This document shows positions 9,300 through 16,462 of a DNA stretch of 38,090 nt, in pieces. Origin of the DNA: CAMDTE01 sp034679985 (lineage in GTDB: Bacteria; Bacteroidota; Bacteroidia; Flavobacteriales; Schleiferiaceae); NCBI GenBank assembly GCA_034679985.1, contig JAXITR010000016.1, forward strand, positions 1 to 38,090. Direction: 5' to 3'. A model generated the notes under the pieces. It had not been told where the DNA came from, ran no database searches, and saw only the letters and a list, made by a program, of their open reading frames with translations. Position numbers and translations under genes: made by a program. Each line of letters starts with the position of its first letter. Within the stretch, counting starts at the first letter, position 1.

Positions 9300-11708
9300 A
9301 TGACACGCTCCAAAATTCAAGATTGTCGCGTATTTTTTGGTGGAGTGCTGTTTGTCAGCACCTTAGCCGTTTCAGTTCCCGCATTTTCCCAGATTAAACC
9401 GGTCGACGCGCGCATTGATTCGGTTTTGGCGATGATGACCCTCGAAGAGAAAGTGGGCCAAATGAACCAGTACAACGGTTTTTGGGACGCCACCGGCCCG
9501 CAGCCCACCGCCACGGACGCCGCCGCCAAGGTGCGCCTCTTGCGCGCCGGCGGCTTGGGCTCCGTCCTCAACGTCCAAGGTCCCAGCCAAGTGCGGGCCT
9601 TGCAAACCGTTGCCGTCGCGGAAACACGCCTGGGCATCCCCTTGCTTTTTGGCTCCGACGTCGTGCACGGCTACCGCACGCAATTCCCCATTCCTTTGGG
9701 CGAGGCCGCCAGTTGGGATTTGAATTTGATGCGCCGTACGGCGCGCGCGGCGGCCCTGGAAGCCACGGCCGACGGCTTGAATTGGACCTTTGCGCCAATG
9801 GTGGACGTGTCTCGCGATCCCCGGTGGGGCCGCGTCATGGAGGGCGCCGGCGAGGATCCCTGGCTGGGTGCGCGCGCGGCAGAAGCGCGCGTTCAAGGTT
9901 TCCAGGGGGCAGATTTGCCGCGCGGCCTGAAGAGCCCGGGCGCACTGGCCGCCTGCGCCAAGCACTTTGCGGGTTATGGATTTGTGGAAGGCGGTCGGGA
10001 CTACAACACGGTGGATTTTTCGGACTACACCTTGTGGAACACCGTTTTGCCGCCCTTCCGGGCGGCGGCGGACGCCGGCGTGTCCACCTTCATGAACGCC
10101 TTCACCACCGTCAACGGAACCCCCGCCACCGCCCATCCGGAACTGGTGCCGCGCATTTTGAACGACGCCTGGAAGTTTCCGGGTTTTGTGGTGTCGGACT
10201 GGGGATCCATCGTGGAAATGGTGGCCCACGGCCACGCGGTGGACCTTCGGCACGCCTCCGAGTTGGCCGCGAATGCGGGATGCTCCATGGACATGGAGTC
10301 GTCGGGCTACACCCAGTTTTTGGTGGAGCTGGTGCGCTCCGGCAAGGTTTCTGAATCCGTGGTGAACGACGCGGTTCGACGCATTTTGCGCGTGAAATTT
10401 TCGTTGGGCCTGATGGACGCCCACTACCTGCAGCAGTTCCGCGGCAAGGGTGGTAACGTTGCCCTGGGCGGCAGCAAGGGTGCCAAGGGCCGCAGCACGA
10501 GCACCAAGCGCTCGGCGCCAGCCTCGTCCGCTGCGTCCGCGGCCCGCAGCGCGACGCCGTCCCCAGCACCCGAAAACGCCACGGCACTGGCCCTGGAAGC
10601 GGCCATCAAATCCTTTGTTTTGCTGGAAAACCGCTCTTTGTTGCCCCTTTCCACCCAAACGCGGGTGGCGTTGGTGGGCCCCATGGCGCAAGAGAAAAAC
10701 GGTCCGTTGGGCAATTGGCGCGCGCAGGCAACCCCGAACTCGGCCGTCTCCCTGGAAGAAGGCCTGCGCCCCCTCTGGCAAGACCGCTTGGTGACCCGTC
10801 GGGGACCGGTCGGCTGGACGGGAACGGAGGCGTTTCACGCCGAATTGGCGATCAATTCCACAGACACCTCCGGTTGGGCCGCCGCCCTTCGGGCGGCCGC
10901 CCAAGCCGAGGTAGCCGTGGTCGCCGTAGGCGAACACGGCTTGCTCTCCGGCGAAGGGCGCAGTCGGGCGTTGCCCAATTTGCCCGGATTGCAGGAAGAA
11001 TTTTTGCGCGCCGTTCTGCGCGTGCAGCCGCGGACGGTGGCGGTGGTTTTCGCCGGACGCCCCTTGCTGCTGCCGGACGATTTGCGGGCGCAGTTGGGCG
11101 CGCTCCTGTGGGTTTGGCAGCCGGGGTCGCAGTCCGGAAATGCCGTGGCGCAGGTGTTGAGCGGAAAGGCGCAGCCGCAGGGGCGGTTGCCCATGACCTT
11201 TCCGCGGTCGGTGGGCCAGATTCCCACTTATGCGGGGCAGTACACCACGGGCCGTCCCGGTCCCCAGGCGGAGGTTTTTTGGTCCCACTGGACGGATCTT
11301 CCCAACGCACCGGCCTATCCGTTTGGCTACGGAATGAGCTACAGCACGGTTGAATACGGCGTTCCCTTTGCGGAGGTCGTGTCCGACGCCACCTCGAAGG
11401 AGCAGGAAGTCGTTTTTCGGGTGGATTTGAAGAATTCCGGGAGCGTTCGAACCGTCGAGACGGCGCAGGTGTATGCGGCCATGGCGCCCAACGGCCAAGG
11501 GGTGAGCCCGGGCCGACGCCTGGTGGGTTATGCCCAGGTGGTTGTGGAGCCGGGAGCTTTACAAACGGCCGAGATTCGGGTTTCCGCACGGGACTTGGCG
11601 CGCTACAGTGCAGCGGGCCAGGAGCTTCCTTTAACCGGAACGCATCGGGCCTGGGTGGTTCCGCACGCCGCTGCCCCGGGAGAATCAGTTACTTTTAAAC
11701 TTCGCTAA
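9300..11708 (+). CDS. GH3 beta-glucosidase, secreted
   Basis: The 802-residue protein begins at ATG 9300 and has a signal peptide to about residue 31 (VPAFSQ). The N-terminal GH3 barrel shows MTLEEKVGQMNQ, LFGSDVVHGYRTQFPIP, RDPRWGRVMEGAGEDP, CAKHFAGYG and the nucleophile Asp300 in VVSDWGS. The alpha/beta-sandwich domain contains KSFVLLEN and VAVVAVGEHGLLSGEGRSR. A fibronectin-III-like C-terminal domain follows (YPFGYGMSYS, then LKNSGSVRTVETAQVYA). It releases glucose from non-reducing ends of oligosaccharides, probably in the periplasm. A Gly/Ser/Ala/Pro-rich linker of about 45 residues (381-425) between the two catalytic domains is longer than usual. There is no T9SS tail. Confidence 0.93.
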   Translation: MTRSKIQDCRVFFGGVLFVSTLAVSVPAFSQIKPVDARIDSVLAMMTLEEKVGQMNQYNGFWDATGPQPTATDAAAKVRLLRAGGLGSVLNVQGPSQVRALQTVAVAETRLGIPLLFGSDVVHGYRTQFPIPLGEAASWDLNLMRRTARAAALEATADGLNWTFAPMVDVSRDPRWGRVMEGAGEDPWLGARAAEARVQGFQGADLPRGLKSPGALAACAKHFAGYGFVEGGRDYNTVDFSDYTLWNTVLPPFRAAADAGVSTFMNAFTTVNGTPATAHPELVPRILNDAWKFPGFVVSDWGSIVEMVAHGHAVDLRHASELAANAGCSMDMESSGYTQFLVELVRSGKVSESVVNDAVRRILRVKFSLGLMDAHYLQQFRGKGGNVALGGSKGAKGRSTSTKRSAPASSAASAARSATPSPAPENATALALEAAIKSFVLLENRSLLPLSTQTRVALVGPMAQEKNGPLGNWRAQATPNSAVSLEEGLRPLWQDRLVTRRGPVGWTGTEAFHAELAINSTDTSGWAAALRAAAQAEVAVVAVGEHGLLSGEGRSRALPNLPGLQEEFLRAVLRVQPRTVAVVFAGRPLLLPDDLRAQLGALLWVWQPGSQSGNAVAQVLSGKAQPQGRLPMTFPRSVGQIPTYAGQYTTGRPGPQAEVFWSHWTDLPNAPAYPFGYGMSYSTVEYGVPFAEVVSDATSKEQEVVFRVDLKNSGSVRTVETAQVYAAMAPNGQGVSPGRRLVGYAQVVVEPGALQTAEIRVSARDLARYSAAGQELPLTGTHRAWVVPHAAAPGESVTFKLR

Positions 11709-11714
11709 TTCGCC

Positions 11715-12452
11715 ATGAGCGCCTTCCACGACCCCCAACAAGCCCTGACGCTGGCCGCCGAACGCGAGCGGTTGGATTCCTTTTTTCACTTTGGCATCTC
11801 CGTGGACTGCGTCGTTTTTGGATTCGACGGATCAGACCTGCAGATTTTGGTGATTGAGCGCGGCGCCAATCCGTACCAGGGTTTTCAGGCCTTGCCGGGA
11901 GATTTGGTGCACCCCAACGAAGATACCGACGCCGCCTCTTTGCGCGTTCTGCACGACCTCACCGGCCTTCCGGACATCTACCTGGAGCAGCTCCACACCT
12001 TCGGTCGGGTGGACCGACACCCCATGGGCCGGGTAGTCACCGTCGCCTATTATTCCTTGATCGACATCCGCCAATACGCCCCCAAACCGGGCGGTTGGGC
12101 CAGCCAGGCGCAGTGGGTTCCCATCGACAAGATTTCCACCATGGCCTTTGACCACGCCCGCATTGTGGAGGTGGCCCTCAGCCATTTGCAGCACCGCATA
12201 CGCCACCAACCCATTGGATTTGAGCTTCTCACGGAGGAATTCACCTTAGCCCAGCTCCAGCTCCTCTACGAGGCCATTCTGGGCACCCAGTTCGACAAAG
12301 CCAACTTCCGCAAGAAGATTTTGGCCATGAACCTGCTGCAGCCGCTGGAGAAAACCCAGCACGCCGTGCGCCACCGTCCGGCACGACTCTACCGCTTTGA
12401 TCCGCAGCGCTACTCGCTCCTGATGGAACGCGGCTTTGCTTTTGAGTTGTAA
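11715..12452 (+). CDS. Nudix-fold transcriptional regulator (NrtR/AraR-like)
   Basis: The 245-residue protein starts at ATG 11715, six bases after the GH3 stop. Residues about 25-150 have the Nudix fold (SVDCVVFGFDGSDLQILVIERG, FQALPGDLVHPNEDTD). The catalytic Nudix box is degenerate: the position of REUXEE reads LRVLHDLTGL. Residues about 165-240 are a winged-helix domain (FTLAQLQLLYEAILG, DKANFRKKILAM, RPARLYRFD). This architecture is that of NrtR and of the Bacteroides arabinose regulator AraR, which bind a nucleotide-sugar-type effector rather than hydrolyse it. As the last gene of the glucan operon it probably controls that operon; the effector is unknown. Confidence 0.85.
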   Translation: MSAFHDPQQALTLAAERERLDSFFHFGISVDCVVFGFDGSDLQILVIERGANPYQGFQALPGDLVHPNEDTDAASLRVLHDLTGLPDIYLEQLHTFGRVDRHPMGRVVTVAYYSLIDIRQYAPKPGGWASQAQWVPIDKISTMAFDHARIVEVALSHLQHRIRHQPIGFELLTEEFTLAQLQLLYEAILGTQFDKANFRKKILAMNLLQPLEKTQHAVRHRPARLYRFDPQRYSLLMERGFAFEL

Positions 12453-12528
12453 CCGTTCTGCGGCCTTTTTTGACCTTTTCGGCCCAGCGCGCTGGAGTCG
12501 TCCGCTTTAGTCCACAGGCTCTAAGCGC

Positions 12529-13713
12529 TCACACCGCCCAGTCCGCCGGTTCCAGGTGGAGGAAGTCTTGCCAGGGAATACCGCCCGGACCAACCAAAAG
12601 CGTCTGCGTGGGGTTGAATTGTTCTTGAAAACGAGTCAATCCCGAGGCCTTGTCTCGACCGGACTTTACTTCCAACGCAAAGAGTCCACGGGGTGTTTTC
12701 ACCACAAAGTCCACCTCAAAATCGCCTTCGCGCCAGGTGGTCACCTCGAATTCGGGCGATTGGTAACTCAGTAAATGCGCCCCTACCGCAATTTCTACGG
12801 CCCGACCCCACAGGCTGGGCGCGTTTCGTAAGTCCAGTCGACCTCCCGGCCGGTAGGCATTCCGAATGGCTGGGTTGTACAGGTGGAAGGTGGGCGACGA
12901 TGCTCTTTTCCGAACATAGGCACCGGCGTATTTGTGGAGCGGCGCGATGATTTGGGCTTGGTTGAGCAAATTGAGGTATTCAGACAGCGTGGTGGTGTTG
13001 CCCGCGTCCTGCAATTGTCCCAATATTTTGGTGATGGATAAGGTTTGTCCGGCGTAGTGAAGCGCCATTTCAAACGTTTGCCGTAGCAGGGCTGGTTTCA
13101 AAACCCGGTGCATCATCAGGACGTCCTGGGTAATGGCCGTTTCCACCAGACTTTCGCGCACGTAGGTTTTCCATCGGGATTCGTCGGTCCAATAATCCAT
13201 GGCGCCCGGATATCCACCGAACCAAACGTATTCTTCCGCCGACAGGCCAAAGGCTTCGTTCATTTCGGTGTAGCGCCAGTGACTCAGGTGAATTCGCTCG
13301 CCGCGTCCGGCTAAACTTTCCGTAAGACCTTTGTCCAAAAGAAGTTGGGCGCTGCCCAGAAGCACAACGCGGACGTCTACTCCCTGTGCGCGGTCTTCGT
13401 CCCACAAACGTTTGACAACTTCGCTCCAACGAGGTGTTTTTTGGATTTCATCCAAAACAAGGTACTGGGTGGCTTGATCGGCCCGACTGGCGATGCGTGC
13501 TGCGTTCCAAGCTCCTTCAATCCAGCTGCCACCTATTTGGGCGTCGCCCGTGAAGTAGCGCAGGTTGTTGGGCTCTTGAACCGTGCGGAGCCATTGAAGC
13601 ACCAGGGTGGTCTTGCCCACTTGACGCGGACCCACCACCATTTGAATGCGGTTGGGTTCGGTTGGACGCATGCGCTCCTCCAGAAGATAGTATTCTTTAC
13701 GTCTGTAATTCAT
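12529..13713 (-). CDS. AAA+ ATPase of the DUF4143 family
   Basis: The 394-residue protein starts at the ATG at 13711-13713. It has Walker A GPRQVGKT at about 28-35 and Walker B YLVLDEIQK at about 84-92 (AAA_14 type), then a DUF4143 C-terminal half. That part contains FEVDFVV...LFALEVKSG at about 340-365, a PD-(D/E)XK nuclease-like core. Proteins of this kind are common, often single, and of unclear function; roles as accessory or conflict-related ATPases have been proposed. Here it stands alone, and its promoter overlaps a cluster of palindromes (13714-13790) that suggests strict transcriptional control. Confidence 0.88.
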   Translation of the reverse strand: MNYRRKEYYLLEERMRPTEPNRIQMVVGPRQVGKTTLVLQWLRTVQEPNNLRYFTGDAQIGGSWIEGAWNAARIASRADQATQYLVLDEIQKTPRWSEVVKRLWDEDRAQGVDVRVVLLGSAQLLLDKGLTESLAGRGERIHLSHWRYTEMNEAFGLSAEEYVWFGGYPGAMDYWTDESRWKTYVRESLVETAITQDVLMMHRVLKPALLRQTFEMALHYAGQTLSITKILGQLQDAGNTTTLSEYLNLLNQAQIIAPLHKYAGAYVRKRASSPTFHLYNPAIRNAYRPGGRLDLRNAPSLWGRAVEIAVGAHLLSYQSPEFEVTTWREGDFEVDFVVKTPRGLFALEVKSGRDKASGLTRFQEQFNPTQTLLVGPGGIPWQDFLHLEPADWAV

Positions 13714-13790
13714 TGAGTTACAAAATTACTCAAAGTTGATAAAAAATTACTCAATCCATTGAGTAAAATTACTCATTCCATTGAGTAATT
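13714..13790 (-). promoter_or_regulatory. Promoter with clustered TTACTCAA operator half-sites
   Basis: On the minus strand a -7 box TAATTTTG (13728-13721) lies seven bases before the ATPase ATG, with a possible -33 TTG at 13754-13752 (23-base spacing). The same 77 bases carry repeated half-sites. TTACTCAA occurs at 13726-13733. A perfect palindrome has TTACTCAA at 13747-13754 and TTGAGTAA at 13759-13766 with four bases between. A second has AATTACTCA at 13767-13775 and TGAGTAATT at 13782-13790 with six bases between. A further TTGAGTTA overlaps the start codon. The layout suggests a dimeric repressor; which protein binds is unknown. Confidence 0.6.
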
Positions 13791-13854
13791 TTCCAATTAA
13801 TTCAAAATCAGTATTTTACAGGGATATTTAAGGCGGTGCGCGGCGGCGGCGGGG

Positions 13855-13883
13855 TACAAAAAAGCCCGGCCGAAGGCCGGGCT
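13855..13883 (-). terminator. Rho-independent terminator of the stomatin-NfeD operon
   Basis: On the minus strand a perfect nine-base stem (AGCCCGGCC, loop TTC, GGCCGGGCT; plus positions 13863-13883) is followed by a run of six T. It lies 24 bases after the NfeD-like gene stop, the expected place for an intrinsic terminator. Confidence 0.88.
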
Positions 13884-13907
13884 GGGTTCATCAAACGGGC
13901 CTACTGG

Positions 13908-14342
13908 TCAGTTGCGCAGCACCAAGACAATTCCGTCCACGGAGTCGATGCGTGGGGTGCTGCCGGGCGCGAACGATTGCTCGGGTTCTGCCGCACGGGC
14001 TTGCCACGACGAACCGCGGTACTTCACCGTTCCGGTGCTGCCACTGGCCGCGTGGGTGATGGTTGATTCCACCACCACCGTTTGGCCGGCGTGTTCGTTG
14101 TACGAATCGGGAGCGTGCTGCAGCCAGCGCTTGAGGAGGGGACGCAGCAGCCACAAGGCCACCACGGAGAACACCCCAAAAAGTCCCAACTGCACGCTGA
14201 GGTTGATGGGAACACCCGACCACACCAAGACTCCGGTGGTCGCCGCACCCAGCCCAATGGGCAGAAGCACAAAGGCGCCGGAGGCCATTTCCAGGGCCAT
14301 CAGCAAGAGGCCGGCGGCCAGCCAAAGGATGTAGGGTTCCAT
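13908..14342 (-). CDS. Short NfeD-like membrane protein
   Basis: The 144-residue protein has hydrophobic segments at about 4-28, 30-50 and 52-68, then a soluble beta-rich domain (about 80-142) with GQTVVVESTI, GTVKYRG.SWQA and GIVLVLRN, the OB-fold of the NfeD family. It is the short form without the ClpP-like protease domain. Its ATG abuts the stop of the stomatin gene, the classic stomatin-NfeD pairing seen in many bacteria, where the two act together in membrane microdomain or membrane-protein quality control. The downstream terminator closes the operon. Confidence 0.88.
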   Translation of the reverse strand: MEPYILWLAAGLLLMALEMASGAFVLLPIGLGAATTGVLVWSGVPINLSVQLGLFGVFSVVALWLLRPLLKRWLQHAPDSYNEHAGQTVVVESTITHAASGSTGTVKYRGSSWQARAAEPEQSFAPGSTPRIDSVDGIVLVLRN

Positions 14343-15308
14343 TTACTTCGCTGATTTTCCTGGGGTTGTGGGCATGGAGGTGCCGGTATTCGACGCACCG
14401 TTTCCGCTGGATTTCACCACGGACATCGCGGCCGCAATCATGGAGCCCATGTCGGCGAAATTCGCGGGCAGAATCATGGTGTTGGTGGTTTTGGCCAGTT
14501 TGCCGTATTGCTCCACCAAGTTTTCCGCAACGCGCAACTGAACCGCTTCCATCCCGCCGGGAGATTGAATGGCGTCGGCAATCTTTTTGATGCCTTCGGC
14601 GGTGGCGTCGGCCACGGAAATGATGGCCGCGGCTTGACCTTCCGCTTGGTTGATGGCTTGCTGGCGCAAGGCCTCCGATTCCAAGACCACCTTTTCCTTT
14701 TGGCCTTCCGCTACGTTCACCGCACTCTGCTTTTCGCCTTCGGAGTACAGAATGGTGGCGCGCTTTTCGCGCTCCGCCTGCATCTGCTTTTCCATCGCCA
14801 TCAAAACGGTTTGCGGCGGCGTGATGTTCTTGATTTCGTAGCGGAGCACCTTCACGCCCCAGCCGGCGGCGGCTTCGTCGATGGCGGCAACCACCGCTAC
14901 GTTGATGTTTCCGCGCTCCTCAAAGCACTTGTCCAACACGATTTTACCGATTTCCGAACGCATGGTGGTTTGGGCCAACTGCGCCACGGCAAACATGAAG
15001 TTGCTGATGCCGTACGACGCCAACTTGGGATCCATAACTTGGTAGAAAACAACACCGTCCACCGCTACCTGAACGTTGTCCTTGGTGATGCACACTTGTT
15101 CCGGAATGTCCGCAGCCACCTCTTTCAAGGTGTGTTTGTAGGCAATTCGGTCCACAAAAGGGATGATGATGTTCAAACCGGGACTCATGGTGCTGTGGTA
15201 CTTGCCCAGGCGTTCCACGATGTACGCGGTTTGCTGCGGCACCACCTTGGCGCCCATGAGGACCACCAGAATGAGGAGGACGACAAGGGAAATGGAGAGT
15301 AAAGGCAT
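14343..15308 (-). CDS. Stomatin/prohibitin-family (SPFH) membrane protein, QmcA-like
   Basis: The 321-residue protein has one N-terminal membrane helix (about 4-20), then the SPFH domain (QQTAYIVERLGKYH, PGLNIIIPFVDRIAY, DGVVFYQVMDP, AQTTMRSEIGKI). A charged coiled-coil flotillin-like region follows (about 170-260: EKQMQAEREKRATIL, EGQKEKVVLESEALRQQA), and the tail is Ser/Thr/Gly-rich. It forms oligomeric membrane scaffolds. The immediately adjacent NfeD gene is its usual partner. The fold is clear; the exact physiological role is not known in this group. Confidence 0.92.
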   Translation of the reverse strand: MPLLSISLVVLLILVVLMGAKVVPQQTAYIVERLGKYHSTMSPGLNIIIPFVDRIAYKHTLKEVAADIPEQVCITKDNVQVAVDGVVFYQVMDPKLASYGISNFMFAVAQLAQTTMRSEIGKIVLDKCFEERGNINVAVVAAIDEAAAGWGVKVLRYEIKNITPPQTVLMAMEKQMQAEREKRATILYSEGEKQSAVNVAEGQKEKVVLESEALRQQAINQAEGQAAAIISVADATAEGIKKIADAIQSPGGMEAVQLRVAENLVEQYGKLAKTTNTMILPANFADMGSMIAAAMSVVKSSGNGASNTGTSMPTTPGKSAK

Positions 15309-15334
15309 GGTGTTGGGTTTTGTTTAAAGATAGC

Positions 15335-15877
15335 TCAAATTGCGGATTTTGGTGGGACGATTTCTGTCGGTTGTAGGTTCAGTTGTGCCGCAAACATTTG
15401 AACCGTTGTTGTGGGCAGGAACATCCGGTGGGAATTCTTGAGCGGAGCAAAACCGTACTTGGCGTAAAACTGTTGTGCACGGTCGTCAATGGGGTCTACA
15501 ACCACGGCGAATGCTGCGATTTGCGTTAGCGCAACCTGAGCAATGCGCGCGAGGGCGTCGATCAATAGTAAGTTGCCAATTCCGATGCGGGCAAAGCCTT
15601 GGTCGCGCGCCAGCCGGCCCAAAAGCACCACCGGGTAGGCCGGGTAGTTGGGCAGCTTTTTGCGCTGTTCGTCCGGGAGATCGTGGGCCGGAATACTGGC
15701 CATGGACAGCGTGTAGTAACCGGCCACTTTGTTTTCTTCTGCAGCCAAGACAAAACACTGAGCCACGTTGCGTGCGACGTCTTGTCGGGCCTGCTGGTGC
15801 AGGTAGCGGCTCAAGCTCTCGTGCTCGCAGGAAAACGCAGCTTTTTTATGTCCGCTGTGGAGCAACTCAACGACCAC
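15335..15877 (-). CDS. GNAT acetyltransferase toxin (TacT/AtaT-like)
   Basis: From the GTG at 15877-15875 the product has 180 residues starting VVELLHSGHKKAAFSCEHES, matching the usual N-terminus of the family. An ATG at 15928 would add 17 residues inside the antitoxin gene. GNAT features are visible: the beta strand before the acetyl-CoA pyrophosphate loop (VVLLGRLARD), the loop RIGIGN, and the C-terminal DDRAQQFYAKYGFAPL with the conserved Tyr. Family members acetylate charged aminoacyl-tRNAs and stop translation. Overlap with the upstream DUF1778 gene confirms a type II toxin-antitoxin module. Confidence 0.87.
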   Translation of the reverse strand: MVVELLHSGHKKAAFSCEHESLSRYLHQQARQDVARNVAQCFVLAAEENKVAGYYTLSMASIPAHDLPDEQRKKLPNYPAYPVVLLGRLARDQGFARIGIGNLLLIDALARIAQVALTQIAAFAVVVDPIDDRAQQFYAKYGFAPLKNSHRMFLPTTTVQMFAAQLNLQPTEIVPPKSAI

Positions 15878-16268
15878 GGTCTTTGAAGTAATCTTGGTAC
15901 ACTTTCCCCATGGCCAGCAAATGCGCATTCGGCTCCGGCGGATTAGCCAACACCTCGCAGAAGTGGAGGAAGTCGGCCTCGCTCAGGTGGATGACGGTGT
16001 GTTCGGCCACCACCTTGCGGGCTTGCTCGCGCAGGATGCGGCTGGCGAACCCGGAGAGGGTTTTGTCGCCGGCAATTTCTTGGGCGCGGGCCAGCAGTTG
16101 CTTGTCCGCGGGGCTGAGGCGCAATTCAAAGCGTTCGTCTTTTTTGGCGCCTGAGGCTTTGCCGCTAAGGGACGGAGCGGTGGGCGGGGTGGCGTCGTTT
16201 TGGGGCAGGTCGGAGCCCCATTCGCCGTTCAGCGCGGCGTCTGGGGAAAGGGAGTCGGGCGTTTCCAT
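15867..16268 (-). CDS. DUF1778 (TacA-like) antitoxin
   Basis: The ATG at 16266-16268 gives 133 residues; a longer in-frame start upstream would read through the operator and is unlikely. An N-terminal Pro/Ser-rich extension of about 45 residues precedes the ribbon-helix-helix domain KDERFELRLSPADKQLLARAQEIAG...SGFASRILREQARKV. The C-terminal toxin-binding tail contains HLSEADFLHFCEVLANPPEPN, typical of DUF1778. It neutralises the acetyltransferase and with it represses the operon. Its 3' end overlaps the toxin start by 11 bases. Confidence 0.88.
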   Translation of the reverse strand: METPDSLSPDAALNGEWGSDLPQNDATPPTAPSLSGKASGAKKDERFELRLSPADKQLLARAQEIAGDKTLSGFASRILREQARKVVAEHTVIHLSEADFLHFCEVLANPPEPNAHLLAMGKVYQDYFKDRGR

Positions 16269-16276
16269 GGTATAAA

Positions 16277-16297
16277 TGTACGGCAATATGCCGTACA
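16277..16297. promoter_or_regulatory. Perfect palindromic operator of the TacAT-like module
   Basis: A perfect inverted repeat, TGTACGGCA, three bases, TGCCGTACA, ends nine bases before the antitoxin ATG. Ribbon-helix-helix antitoxins of this family bind such short palindromes, so autoregulation is likely. The arms are directly visible; the binding is inferred. Confidence 0.72.
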
Positions 16298-16373
16298 AAA
16301 ACGGATCGAAATACGGGATGGACGGGGGATCGGCTTGGGAACGGGGCATGGGGCAAAGGTGCGGGCCTTTTTT

Positions 16374-16413
16374 GCCGACAGTCGGTTGCAAACGTATAAA
16401 TACGGTTGTCGGC
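16374..16413 (-). promoter_or_regulatory. Nested inverted repeat with a -7 promoter box
   Basis: GCCGACA (16374-16380) and TGTCGGC (16407-16413) are inverted around a core holding the palindrome CGTATAAATACG (16393-16404). On the minus strand the core also contains TACGTTTG (16396-16389), a perfect TAnnTTTG -7 box that would transcribe toward the antitoxin gene with a leader of roughly 115 bases. No good -33 TTG is seen. It may be a second control site of the toxin-antitoxin operon. Confidence 0.4.
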
Positions 16414-16462
16414 CCAGACAGACACGCTGCGTGGTCCCCAAGGAGCCGGTGAACGCGAAGAA

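Noticed and set aside
9372..11498. 708-codon minus-strand frame opposite the GH3 gene
   Set aside because: Antisense shadow of a clear GH3 enzyme; no domain in the translation.
12453..12528. Possible terminator between the Nudix regulator and the ATPase gene
   Set aside because: GGCC motifs flank a T-rich stretch but do not form a stem longer than four pairs.
13714..13790. Repeats considered as a CRISPR array
   Set aside because: Repeat units are only 8-9 bases, alternate in orientation and have spacers of 4-13 bases, so they fit operators and not CRISPR.
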